This document shows, one piece after another, positions 14,275-22,888 of a stretch of 64,000 nucleotides of DNA (position 1 is its first letter; every line of letters starts with the position of its first letter). Location of the stretch: positions 33,916 through 97,915 of the forward strand of contig JAAZBB010000077.1 of the NCBI GenBank assembly GCA_012514035.1. Reading direction: 5' to 3'. Origin of the DNA: Lentisphaerota bacterium (GTDB lineage Bacteria > Verrucomicrobiota > Kiritimatiellia > CAIQIC01 > Lenti-01). Under the pieces are notes generated by a model that was given only the letters and a program-made list of their open reading frames with translations, made no database searches and was not told the origin of the DNA. The position numbers and the translations under genes are program-made.

Positions 14275-15636
14275 CTAGGCCCCGCCGCGGGTGGCCAGGG
14301 GAACGTAATGGCGGCGGGCGGCCACGCTTTTGTAGGCGGGGCGAATAATCTTGCCGCCGTTGGCCAGTTCTTCGATCCGGTGGGCGCTCCAGCCAGCGAT
14401 GCGGGCCATGGCAAAGATGGGGGTGAACAGTTCCGTCGGGATTTCCAGCATCCGGTAAAGAAAGCCGGAGTAGAAATCCACGTTGGCGCTGACGCCCTTG
14501 TACATCTTGCGTTCTTGGCCGATGATCTGCGGGCCGAGGCGCTCGACGCGCATATACAGATCCATTTCCTCGGAAACGCCCTTCTCGGCCGCCAGCTTCT
14601 GCACCTGGCCGCGCAGGATCTGGGTGCGGGGATCGGACGTGGAATACACGGCGTGGCCGATGCCGTAGATCAAGCCGGAGCGATCGAAGGCCTCCTTTCG
14701 AAGCAGCTTGTAGAGGTAGTCCTCCACCTGCCGGTCGTTGGACCAGTCTTTGACCTCGCGTTTCAGCTCGTCGAACATGGCCACGACCTTGGCGTTGGCG
14801 CCGCCGTGGCGCGGTCCCTTCAACGAGCCCATGGCGGCGGCGATGACCGAATAGGTATCGGTCAGGCTGGAGGTGACGACATGGGTGGTGAAGGTCGAGT
14901 TGTTGCCGCCGCCGTGTTCGGCATGCAGCACCAACGCCAGATCCAGCAGCTGCGCCTCCAGGGGCGTGTAGCGGCTGTCATTGCGCAGCATGTGCAGGAA
15001 GTTCTCCGCGGTGGACAATTCCGGCTGCGGGGCATGAATGACGAGGCTGCCCTTGCCATAGTAATACACATAGGCCTGGTAGCTGTAGGCCGCGAGCAGC
15101 GGGAAAGTGGCCACCAGTTTCAGGCATTGCCGCAGCACATTCGGGAGGGAAACATCTTCCGCCCGGTCGTCGAGTACATACATCGCCAGGATGCTCTGAG
15201 CCATCGCGTTCATCATGTCGCGACTGGACAGCTTGAGCAGAGAGTCGTGGACAAAGTCATCGGGCAGCGCCCGGTATGAACCGAGCCGCGCAGAAAACTC
15301 CGCCAGTTCGCCCGCGCGGGGGAGTTCCCCGCCCAGCAAAAGGTAGCAGGTTTCCTCATAGCCGGGCCGCTTCTCCGCCAGAAAACCGGCCACGAGTTCT
15401 TCGATATCGATGCCGCGGTAGATGAGATGGCCGGGACCGGTCACATCGCCTTCGGGATGCGACTGCACATCGCCGATCTGGGTCAGGCCGGCGAGAACGC
15501 CCTTGCCGTTGATGTCGCGCAGGCCCCGTTTGACGTCATATTTCTGGTACAGGGCGGAATCCACCTGGCTGCTGGTTGATGCCTTCGCGCTGAGCCGCTG
15601 AATCCATTCGTTTTCGTTGCCGTGCATGGTGTTCAT
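14275..15636 (-). CDS. gltA: Citrate synthase
   Basis: The 453-residue enzyme condenses acetyl-CoA and oxaloacetate. Active-site segments are visible: LHAEHGGGNNSTFT (first His), GPRHGGAN (second His) and GVSANVDFYSGF (catalytic Asp). The N-terminal extension (about 1-60) is longer than in the compact archaeal-type enzymes. GGAGGAGGG sits just before the ATG at 15636. No other TCA-cycle gene is adjacent. The gene lies between a secreted PLD-like protein and the Lrp/aminotransferase pair; the link to the latter may reflect amino-acid/2-oxoacid metabolism, which is inference. Confidence 0.95.
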   Translation of the reverse strand: MNTMHGNENEWIQRLSAKASTSSQVDSALYQKYDVKRGLRDINGKGVLAGLTQIGDVQSHPEGDVTGPGHLIYRGIDIEELVAGFLAEKRPGYEETCYLLLGGELPRAGELAEFSARLGSYRALPDDFVHDSLLKLSSRDMMNAMAQSILAMYVLDDRAEDVSLPNVLRQCLKLVATFPLLAAYSYQAYVYYYGKGSLVIHAPQPELSTAENFLHMLRNDSRYTPLEAQLLDLALVLHAEHGGGNNSTFTTHVVTSSLTDTYSVIAAAMGSLKGPRHGGANAKVVAMFDELKREVKDWSNDRQVEDYLYKLLRKEAFDRSGLIYGIGHAVYSTSDPRTQILRGQVQKLAAEKGVSEEMDLYMRVERLGPQIIGQERKMYKGVSANVDFYSGFLYRMLEIPTELFTPIFAMARIAGWSAHRIEELANGGKIIRPAYKSVAARRHYVPLATRGGA

Positions 15637-15725
15637 ACCCTCCTCCAGCCATCACTCCGGGTGCAGGGTATCAGCCGACCCGGCAGAGGCAAATCCCAAA
15701 ATCAGGCTCCCACGGGGATCGGGGG

Positions 15726-17147
15726 CTACAGGGCGGGCGGAACACGCTGCACGCGAAAAAACCGCGGCAGGGGATCCCGCGCCAGGTTCAGGGTGTTGGT
15801 ACCGCGCCTGGCGGGCAGGAGCTGAACGCGGTTGGTCCAGGACGCGGGATTGTGCAGGTCGCCGGTCCACACGAGTTCATGCAGGGTATCGTCCGGCAGC
15901 CAGTAGTCCAGCCAGGCCGAGGCGGACGACCCGCCGCTGCCCATGGCGCACCACGGCTGCACGCCGTCGGACATCCGGGCAAAGTGGGCCAGAAACGCCG
16001 CGGCCATGCCGGCGTGCGGCAGAAACTGCACGTTCTCGTCGTTCGTGGAGGTGCTGACCAGGGCGCTCCAGGTCCAGTTGGCCGACCCATGAATGACCCA
16101 CGGGCGCGCCCCGCGGGGATCGATCACCATGTATTTGGCATGGACCAGATCCCAACTTCCTCCGTCCCGACGGGTGCGCTCCGCGTTGTAGTAGGCGGGA
16201 AACATCACAACACGGTTGCGTGTGGCGTAGTGCACCGGCTGGAGCAGCGCTGAATACACGCTGTCGGGCGCGTATTGATCGCTTTTGGGGATCACGCCAT
16301 GGACCACGACCCCGCGATTGCAGGCGCGCGCGAGAGCCTCCACCACGTTCGACCGTGTCAGCAGGTTCAGCCCGAAGAAGATTTCCTCCTGGGCGGCATC
16401 GATTGCGGCGGTGATGTCGGTCAGCGCGTTGGATCCGCCCGGAGCGGCGCTGGGATACGGGGCAAACCGCACCCAGCCATCCGCATGCATGCCCGGAAGG
16501 CGGAACCGCGTGCCGTCGTGGGCATGCGACTTGGCCGGATCGGAATGAAAGCGACCTTCCAGCAACTCGCGCATTTCGTTTGAATAGGCCCCGGCCAGCG
16601 CGTTGTCCTGGATTTCCGTCAGGATATTCCACTGTTCGGAGCTCCCGGCGCCGGTGAAGTTCCACGACCCGGAGAGCACCCAGGCCTGGGTGGCGGCCCG
16701 GTACCAGAACACCCCGGTTTTATTGTGCATGATGCCGTCGGGAAACGGGCACCGGGACAACTGCAACGGATTCACCGACCGCGCGGCGAGCCCGGACAGG
16801 GACAGACCCGGCCAGAAGTTGGATGCGATATCCACCCCCTTGTCCGCCACGAAGCCGATCTTCGCGCCGCGCGTCAGGGCCTGGCCAAGCGCCTCCAGAA
16901 GCTGGCCGGCCACAACTTGATTGGTAAAGGTGTAGGTCGCCAGGCAGGCCCAGTCGTTGTTGTCCAGGGCATTGATCCGCGCCAGAAAGGCATCGCGAAT
17001 GACAAATTCGTCCGGCCCGGCGTTCGTGGAATTCTGATCGGGCAGGTTGAAGCGCACGGTCCAGCCCGCCCCGGTCCAGGTGTCTGCCAGAACAACGTTT
17101 GCCGCCATGGCGCCAGCCAGGCACAAGAAGATGCCGCGGAAGCACAT
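15726..17147 (-). CDS. Secreted phospholipase D-like protein
   Basis: The 473-residue protein has a signal peptide (MCFRGIFLCLAGAMAANVVLA) and two PLD-type active-site regions. The second is complete: VHAKYMVID then HGSANW. The first has His, Lys and GSWNF (MHNKTGVFW..VLSGSWNF), but the Asp of HxKxxxxD is Trp. The last 50 residues (LHELVWTGDLHNPASWTNRV..RFFRVQRV) resemble the short C-terminal beta modules seen on many secreted PVC-group proteins. Substrate could be phospholipid or nucleic acid. I prefer the ATG at 17147, which starts the signal peptide; the track start is 22 codons earlier. Confidence 0.8.
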   Translation of the reverse strand: MCFRGIFLCLAGAMAANVVLADTWTGAGWTVRFNLPDQNSTNAGPDEFVIRDAFLARINALDNNDWACLATYTFTNQVVAGQLLEALGQALTRGAKIGFVADKGVDIASNFWPGLSLSGLAARSVNPLQLSRCPFPDGIMHNKTGVFWYRAATQAWVLSGSWNFTGAGSSEQWNILTEIQDNALAGAYSNEMRELLEGRFHSDPAKSHAHDGTRFRLPGMHADGWVRFAPYPSAAPGGSNALTDITAAIDAAQEEIFFGLNLLTRSNVVEALARACNRGVVVHGVIPKSDQYAPDSVYSALLQPVHYATRNRVVMFPAYYNAERTRRDGGSWDLVHAKYMVIDPRGARPWVIHGSANWTWSALVSTSTNDENVQFLPHAGMAAAFLAHFARMSDGVQPWCAMGSGGSSASAWLDYWLPDDTLHELVWTGDLHNPASWTNRVQLLPARRGTNTLNLARDPLPRFFRVQRVPPAL

Positions 17148-17220
17148 GTCCCGCAGAATAGACTCCCGAACCCTTGTGAACAAGCCCTCCTTCGCGCTTC
17201 CGAGCGAAACCACGTTGTCC

Positions 17221-18528
17221 TCAGGGGCCGGTTGCCCGTTCCATCGCCGCCCCCATCATGCCGAAGCGGTTCATGAACCGTTTCAGGGTGGGTCCCTGCA
17301 CCAGGATGGTGAACAGGATCACCCCCAGGGTCAATTGGATGACGAGAGTGCGTTCGGCCGGCGACACCAGGCCGGGTGCGATGGAAACCGCAAGAGCAAT
17401 CGGAAGCGCACCGCGCAGGCCGCCCCAAAACATCAGGAACTGCATCGGCAGAGTGATCTGGTTGCCGGTTCTGGAAAAGCGGTTGCAGCACAGGCCCGTG
17501 AAGCCCACGATCAGGACCCGCGACAGCAAGACCGCAACGATGGCAACGCCTATCGCCCGGGCCACATGGAACAACCGGCCGGCATCGTGAATCAGGAAGG
17601 ATTCGGTCAGGCCCAGCAGCAGGAAGATCAAGCCATTGGCCATGAAAGCGGCAAACCGCCAGAAGTTCCGGATGCCGGCAAGGGTCCTGGCGTCGAAATC
17701 CCGGCGGCCGGAATAACTCACGACCATCCCGGCGGCACAGGCCGCCATGACACCGGAAAAGCGGCAATAGTAATTGGCCAAAACGAAGGCTGCGTAGGCC
17801 ACCACCGTGGTCAGGCCGACTTCCACCAGGGGATCGTGCCGGGACCAGCGAACAATGAGCATCATGACCCAGCCGACGGCGGCGCCGACAAGACCGCCCC
17901 CGCAGAACACCAGCAGGAACTGGCCGGGAATCCGGACCAGGGTGGTGAGTTGCCAGGCTTCCGCCGGATCGTTCAGCAGAAGGCTGCTCGCCACGATTCC
18001 CGCCACGATGTCGAACACCACAATGGTCGTGGCATCGTTGAACAGACTCTCGCCGTCCACCAGCAGGGCGAGTCTTTTCGGCGCTCCCAACTCGCTGAAC
18101 AGCGCAATGACCGCCGCGGAATCCGTGGTCGAAATCAACGCCCCGAACAGCATCGCGGCGTTCAGGCCCAGGGGGGTGAACCGGGCGACCGCGAGGCCGA
18201 CCATGGCCGTGACAAACACGACGCCGGGCGCGGCCAGGATGAAAATGGGCACGATGTTGCGCATCAGTTCGCGGGCGTCGAGATTGATCGCTGCGTCGAA
18301 AATCAGCGTCGGCAGGAGGATGTAGAGGATGAAATTCGGCGTCATGTGAATCCGCTGCAAAACGTGCAGCGCGGGAGACATCCCGCCCAGGTAATAAAGC
18401 GCCATGCCGACGAGCATCAGGCCGATGGTGACGGGGAACCGCAGCTTCCGGAAGACAATGCCTGCCAACAGGGCCGTCAGGACCAAGCCAACCAAACCGG
18501 CGACGATTTCGACCGGGAAATCTTTCAT
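17221..18528 (-). CDS. CPA1-family Na+(K+)/H+ antiporter (copy 1)
   Basis: The 435-residue protein has about 12 membrane helices. Ion-site motifs are Thr135-Asp136 (STTDS) and Asn164-Asp165 (SLFNDATTIV). The Pro that nearly always follows the TD pair (TDPVAV) is Ser here (TDSAAV). It is very similar over its whole length to the antiporter at 28804-30105, so they are paralogues. It begins MKDFPVEI with no Shine-Dalgarno sequence, and the promoter ends 7 bp before the ATG. The stop lies 73 bp before the PLD-like start. Confidence 0.9.
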   Translation of the reverse strand: MKDFPVEIVAGLVGLVLTALLAGIVFRKLRFPVTIGLMLVGMALYYLGGMSPALHVLQRIHMTPNFILYILLPTLIFDAAINLDARELMRNIVPIFILAAPGVVFVTAMVGLAVARFTPLGLNAAMLFGALISTTDSAAVIALFSELGAPKRLALLVDGESLFNDATTIVVFDIVAGIVASSLLLNDPAEAWQLTTLVRIPGQFLLVFCGGGLVGAAVGWVMMLIVRWSRHDPLVEVGLTTVVAYAAFVLANYYCRFSGVMAACAAGMVVSYSGRRDFDARTLAGIRNFWRFAAFMANGLIFLLLGLTESFLIHDAGRLFHVARAIGVAIVAVLLSRVLIVGFTGLCCNRFSRTGNQITLPMQFLMFWGGLRGALPIALAVSIAPGLVSPAERTLVIQLTLGVILFTILVQGPTLKRFMNRFGMMGAAMERATGP

Positions 18529-18535
18529 GGCGGGG

Positions 18536-18565
18536 ACTATGTTGCCGGCGGCCGCCCCCTGTCAA
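18536..18565 (-). promoter_or_regulatory. Antiporter 1 promoter with -10 box 7 bp from the ATG
   Basis: On the minus strand: consensus TTGACA, 18 bp spacer, CATAGT, 7 bp, ATG. The expected transcription start coincides with the start codon, giving a leaderless mRNA. The spacer contains a GGCGGCCGCC palindrome. The second antiporter has the same layout. Confidence 0.6.
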
Positions 18566-18791
18566 ATCGCAAACGGCGGCCGCCCGGGAAACGGTGGTCA
18601 TCTGCGATTGGATCGCACGTTTGCATTGGATTCCTCCTGTACGCAACGGCTGTTCTGGAGGGGCACGGCTCCGTCCTGCCCGGTTCCCGTCGCCAGCGCG
18701 GAAACCACGGCGGGCGACACGGAGGCTGCCCTTCCGGTTTCGGAATTGCACCCAATCGCCGATGCGCCCCGGCCGGGTGCCTACATTGGGT

Positions 18792-18820
18792 TTGGCGCCC
18801 GGGCGGGCATGGCTTATCCT
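18792..18820 (+). promoter_or_regulatory. yedK promoter placing transcription start at the ATG
   Basis: TTGGCG, 17 bp spacer, TATCCT, then 7 bp (aggcaac) to the ATG. No Shine-Dalgarno sequence. The 299 bp region to the left of it (18529-18790) holds no gene. Confidence 0.5.
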
Positions 18821-18827
18821 AGGCAAC

Positions 18828-19562
18828 ATGTGCGGGCGCTTCGTATTGCCGGATGAACAAATCGTGGGCGAGCATTACCGGACCGTCCAGTGCTTCTTCC
18901 GCGGCTGGTTCAAACCGATGTTCAACGTGGCGCCGACTGCGCAGGTCCCTGTCATTGTCCGGGCCGCTACGGGGGCCTGGGAACTCCGGCGCGCCCGGTG
19001 GGGCTTGATTCCAGCCTGGTGGCCCAAGCCCGAACCACCGGCGCTGACGTTCAACGCGCGCTCCGAGGACGCGGCGCGCAAGCCCGTCTGGCGCGACAGC
19101 CTGCGCAGCGCGCGCTGCCTGATGCCTGTCCGGGGCTGGTACGAGTGGATGGCGAAGGAGCCGGCTGGCGGCGCCCCGCGTCGCCGGGGTCGACAGCCCT
19201 TCTTCCTGCACTGTCCCGATTCGCCGGTGATCGCCTTTGCCGGCCTGCAATCCGTCTGGACCGGGCCCGACGGCGTATCGGTAACCAGCTGTGCGCTGCT
19301 CACCAAGCCGGCAACCGGCAACCTCAAGACCATCCATCCCCGCATGCCGGTGGTTTTGATGCCTGACCGGGAAGCGGGCTGGCTGGATCCCGCTGCAACC
19401 GGGCAGGACCTCGTGGCGATGGTCGCCGATAGCCGCGTCGACGTGGAGAGCTATCCGGTTGGAACCCGGGTCAACAACATCCACAATGACGGCCCGGACC
19501 TGATGCAGCGCATTCCAGTTGCCACCACCGGGCTGTTGGATCTGGACGCGCCCGTCGGCTGA
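18828..19562 (+). CDS. yedK: SRAP/HMCES-family abasic-site shield protein
   Basis: The 244-residue protein would covalently cap abasic sites in single-stranded DNA through a thiazolidine link to Cys2. The N-terminus is MCGRF, so Cys2 is exposed after Met removal. Other active-site residues are present: Asn76 in FNARSE, Glu106 in GWYEW, and the His of TIHPRMPV. A basic insertion (AGGAPRRRGRQ) follows the Glu strand. Length is usual. It stands alone between antiporter 1 and ppk2. The start is fixed by the MCGRF motif. Confidence 0.93.
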   Translation: MCGRFVLPDEQIVGEHYRTVQCFFRGWFKPMFNVAPTAQVPVIVRAATGAWELRRARWGLIPAWWPKPEPPALTFNARSEDAARKPVWRDSLRSARCLMPVRGWYEWMAKEPAGGAPRRRGRQPFFLHCPDSPVIAFAGLQSVWTGPDGVSVTSCALLTKPATGNLKTIHPRMPVVLMPDREAGWLDPAATGQDLVAMVADSRVDVESYPVGTRVNNIHNDGPDLMQRIPVATTGLLDLDAPVG

Positions 19563-19648
19563 ACCTTTCCTCGCCGCCCCCCCATCCCGCCAGTTTCCCC
19601 TCCCCGCCAGGACAAGGCAGGGAATCCGGGCGCTCGGCGGCCAGCCGG

Positions 19649-20575
19649 TTATGGCTTCCGGCGCGGACCGTTTTGGCCTTCCAACTGCCGTTTGGCTGCT
19701 GCCAGCTCTTCGAGTTTGGCCTCGTTCACCGCGGGGTAGGCCAGGTCGAGATTCTCGAGGGCCTTGACCACCGCGGCGGCGACCACAATGCGCGTGAACC
19801 ACTTGTTGTCGGCGGGCACGACGTACCACGGGGCTTCGGGCGTCGCGGTGTGACGGATCATGTCCTCATAGGCGGCCATGTAGTCGTCCCAGTGTTCCCG
19901 TTCGGCGACATCTCCGGCGGAGAACTTCCAGTTCTTGTCCGGATTCTCGATTCGCTCCAGGAAGCGCTTCTTCTGCTCCTTCTTCGAGACGTGCAGGAAA
20001 AACTTGAGGATGAGCACGCCGTTGCGGGACAGGTAGCGCTCGACAGCGCGAATATCCTCGAAGCGCTCCTGCCAAATCCGCTTGGTGACCAGCTTCGGCG
20101 GCAGTTTCTGCCGGGCGAGGAGTTCCTGATGGACCCGCACCACAAGGGTTTCCTCGTAATACGAGCGATTGAAAATGCCGATGCGGCCGCGTTCCGGCAG
20201 GCATTTGAGGCAGCGCCAAAGGAAATCATGGTCCAATTCCTCGGCGGAGGGGGTTTTGAAGGAGAAGACCTGACAGCCCTGGGGGTTCACGCCGGACATG
20301 ACGTGCTTGATGGCCCCATCCTTGCCAGCCGCATCCATGGCCTGGAACATCAGCAGCACCGCCCACTGGTCCTGGGCATAGAGCTTGTCCTGCAGTTCGG
20401 CCAGCGCCTCGATGCCGACCTGCAGCCCTTCCTGGGCCTTGCCCTTGTCCTCCGACTTGAGCCACAGCGTGTCGCCGGGATTGATCTTGTTCAGCCGGAA
20501 TTTCTTCCCGTTTTCAAAACGGAAGGGATCCGACAGCCGGCCCGCAATCTTCAAAATCCGTTTTTTGCCTGGCAT
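19649..20575 (-). CDS. ppk2: Polyphosphate kinase 2 family protein (polyphosphate:nucleotide phosphotransferase)
   Basis: The 308-residue P-loop kinase would transfer phosphate between polyphosphate and nucleotides. Walker A is QAMDAAGKDGAIKHV, the lid/Walker B region is FNRSYYEETLVVRVH, and the conserved R-x-K-x-x-Y-type C-terminal pocket (PWYVVPADNKWFTR) is present. Single-domain size and motifs fit PPK2 class I or III; class III enzymes phosphorylate both AMP and ADP. AAGGAAAGG precedes the ATG. No ppk1 or ppx gene is adjacent. Confidence 0.92.
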   Translation of the reverse strand: MPGKKRILKIAGRLSDPFRFENGKKFRLNKINPGDTLWLKSEDKGKAQEGLQVGIEALAELQDKLYAQDQWAVLLMFQAMDAAGKDGAIKHVMSGVNPQGCQVFSFKTPSAEELDHDFLWRCLKCLPERGRIGIFNRSYYEETLVVRVHQELLARQKLPPKLVTKRIWQERFEDIRAVERYLSRNGVLILKFFLHVSKKEQKKRFLERIENPDKNWKFSAGDVAEREHWDDYMAAYEDMIRHTATPEAPWYVVPADNKWFTRIVVAAAVVKALENLDLAYPAVNEAKLEELAAAKRQLEGQNGPRRKP

Positions 20576-20685
20576 ATCCGCACCTTTCCTTAACGCACTT
20601 GCGAGTATATCCGAATTCGTGCCCGGCGGCGATGGAATTCCATGGTGCCGGTCCGGTCGCGGCTAGCCGCCCGGTGCCACGCGGC

Positions 20686-21438
20686 TCAGAACATGGCGCC
20701 CAAACCGGCAATGAAGCCGGACAATTTGAAATCCAGCTCGTTGTCCGGATCTTCCTTGACCTTGTAGCCGACGACGCGGTAGCCGAACCGCACCACGACA
20801 TGCGGCGTCACCCGATAACGAAGCTGCGGATAGAGTTCGAACACCAGGTCGGAATCGCCGCCGCCGCCGATGGAAAAGGCGGGCACAAGGCTCATGCCCT
20901 GGATCTTCGAAGCGAACAACGGCAGGCTGGGCCAGAGGATGACCATGGGATCCAGCAGGTCCTGGCTATGCCGGATCGTCCCGGCGCCGGTAACGTCCAG
21001 ATCGCTTTCGATATGCGCATAGCGCAGGCCGGCCGCCAGGGTGAACGTCTGTCCCTCCTTCCAGCCCTTGAATACATAGCCGGCCGCCAGTTCCGCAAAC
21101 AGCATATCCGTATCCATCTGGCCGGCCAGCGGCACCCCATCCAGCTTCAAGGCGTCGGTGGACAGTTCATAGCCGTCGATCTGCCCGCCCAGCGCGAATT
21201 GCTTGTACACCATTTTGCCCGCCAGCGAGCCGCCGGCTTCCAGGTGTTCCAGGAGATCGCCGGTCGAACGGTCGTAATCCACGTCCCGGCCATTGATCGC
21301 ACCATCGCCGGAAAGGCCGGCCACCCACAGGCTGGGCACCAGTTCAACCTGCCAATCCGGCTTTTCGGCGGCCGCCGCCACCAAGGTTCCGGCCAGTCCC
21401 AGGCCGGCGATCAGTCCCCAACCACGTCGCTTATCCAT
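20686..21438 (-). CDS. Outer-membrane beta-barrel protein, function unknown
   Basis: The 250-residue protein has a signal peptide (about 1-23) followed by alternating amphipathic beta strands and a C-terminal aromatic (SGFIAGLGAMF), the usual signal for BAM-dependent insertion. Segments such as LVPSLWVAGLSGDGAI and YKQFALGGQIDGYEL resemble the 8-12 strand porin-like/OMP_b-brl families. No transport substrate can be inferred. GGAGAAAGGG precedes the ATG. It stands between ppk2 and the beta-CASP nuclease on the same strand. Confidence 0.7.
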   Translation of the reverse strand: MDKRRGWGLIAGLGLAGTLVAAAAEKPDWQVELVPSLWVAGLSGDGAINGRDVDYDRSTGDLLEHLEAGGSLAGKMVYKQFALGGQIDGYELSTDALKLDGVPLAGQMDTDMLFAELAAGYVFKGWKEGQTFTLAAGLRYAHIESDLDVTGAGTIRHSQDLLDPMVILWPSLPLFASKIQGMSLVPAFSIGGGGDSDLVFELYPQLRYRVTPHVVVRFGYRVVGYKVKEDPDNELDFKLSGFIAGLGAMF

Positions 21439-21471
21439 ATCCCTTTCTCCGCTCCATCCGCGGATCCGAGG

Positions 21472-22863
21472 TCATAGTTCGATCGCCTCGTTCAGGTCCG
21501 GCAACTGCGGTTGCAGGCCGAAGCGCCGGCGGATCTGGGCTTCCAGCCCGAGCCGCGATTCCGCTTCCCCGTGGGTCAGCACCACTCGGGGCTTGGCGGG
21601 GACCAGAGCTTCCAGCCACGCCAGCAGGTCGGTCTGGCCGGCATGCGCGCTGAACCCGCCCATGGTGTGGACGTTGGCTTTCACCGCGATGGGTTCACCG
21701 AAGATTTTGACCTTGTCGGCGCCGTCCACCAGCATCCGGCCCAGCGTGCCGACAGCCTGGTAGCCGACGATCAGCACGTGGGTTTCCGGCTTCCACAGGC
21801 TGGCCTTGAAGTGGTGCAGGATGCGGCCGGCGTTGCACATGCCCGCGCCCGCCATCACCAGGCACGGTCCGGGCTGGGCGTTGATCTGCTTTGAGTCCTC
21901 GGCCGTGACGCACAGCTTCATCGTCTTGAGATCCTCGCGCAGGCGCCGATCGCGGGTGTACTTCAGGGCTTCGTCGTCGAACAGTTCGCGGTGTTGTGTA
22001 TAGATGTTCGTGGCCTGGATCGCCATCGGACTGTCGAGGAAGATCGGGAACGGCGGGGCTTTGCCTTCGCGGAACATCCAGCCGAGCAGGCTGACGATGA
22101 GCTGGGCGCGGCCCACGGCGAACGTGGGCACCAGCATCTTGCCGCCGGCGGCGATGGCATCCCGGACAATGGCGACAAATTCATCGACTGTTTGGTCGAA
22201 GGCCCGGTGGTCTCGAGAGCCATAGGTGGATTCGATGAACACCATGTCCGCATGGTGGAACGGCTCGTAGGTTTTCAGGATCGGCGCGCTCCGCGGTCCG
22301 AGGTCGCCCGAGAAAACCACCATCTTCTGGCGGCCATCCTCTTCGACGATCAGCTTGATGGAGGCGGATCCGAGCATGTGGCCGGCCTCGGCCCAGACCG
22401 CCTGGATGCCGGGCGCAACCGGGACCGGCTCATGATATGGCACCGCCTGCATCCAGCCGATGACATCCTCGACATCTTCGGGGGTGTAGAGCGGCGCAAC
22501 GGGCGGCTCCCCCGCCCGCGCCAGCTTGCGGTTCTTCCGCGCCACGTCGCCGGCCAAAATATGCGCGGAGTCGCGGAGGATGAGGGCAGTCATTTCGATC
22601 GTCGCTTCGGTGGCATAGACCGGCACGCGCTGGCCACGCTTCGCCAACAAGGGCAGCCGCCCGGTATGGTCGAGGTGCGCGTGGGTGATCAGCACCGCAT
22701 CCAGCTTGATCCGGGACGGCGGTTTCCAGCGGTTGAGCGACTCGGACTTGCGGGTGCCCTGAAACTGGCCGCAATCCACCAGCACGCACGCCTTGTCGGT
22801 CTGGACGTAATAGGCGGACCCGGTGACTTCGCCGCCCGCAGCGCCGGCAATGATTATTTTCAT
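21472..22863 (-). CDS. Metallo-beta-lactamase/beta-CASP RNA-processing exonuclease
   Basis: The 463-residue protein is a two-zinc hydrolase of the CPSF73/YsH1-like bacterial group. Motif 2 HAHLDHTG is at 61-68. Later come AGHMLGSAS, VVFSGDLG, ESTYGSRDH, the beta-CASP segment PTFAVGRAQ, and the C-terminal GGFSAHAGQTDLLAWL and LTHGE. This set supports RNA endo/exonuclease activity. The ATG at 22863 follows GGAAGGAC; the longer track frame overlaps the tolC-like gene. It lies 25 bp downstream of the efflux operon and may be read with it. Confidence 0.9.
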   Translation of the reverse strand: MKIIIAGAAGGEVTGSAYYVQTDKACVLVDCGQFQGTRKSESLNRWKPPSRIKLDAVLITHAHLDHTGRLPLLAKRGQRVPVYATEATIEMTALILRDSAHILAGDVARKNRKLARAGEPPVAPLYTPEDVEDVIGWMQAVPYHEPVPVAPGIQAVWAEAGHMLGSASIKLIVEEDGRQKMVVFSGDLGPRSAPILKTYEPFHHADMVFIESTYGSRDHRAFDQTVDEFVAIVRDAIAAGGKMLVPTFAVGRAQLIVSLLGWMFREGKAPPFPIFLDSPMAIQATNIYTQHRELFDDEALKYTRDRRLREDLKTMKLCVTAEDSKQINAQPGPCLVMAGAGMCNAGRILHHFKASLWKPETHVLIVGYQAVGTLGRMLVDGADKVKIFGEPIAVKANVHTMGGFSAHAGQTDLLAWLEALVPAKPRVVLTHGEAESRLGLEAQIRRRFGLQPQLPDLNEAIEL

Positions 22864-22888
22864 GTTCGTCCTTCCGGGGCCTGTGCCC

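Noticed and set aside
17047-18822. 591-codon plus-strand frame
   Set aside because: Antisense shadow of antiporter 1 and its upstream region; no recognisable domain.
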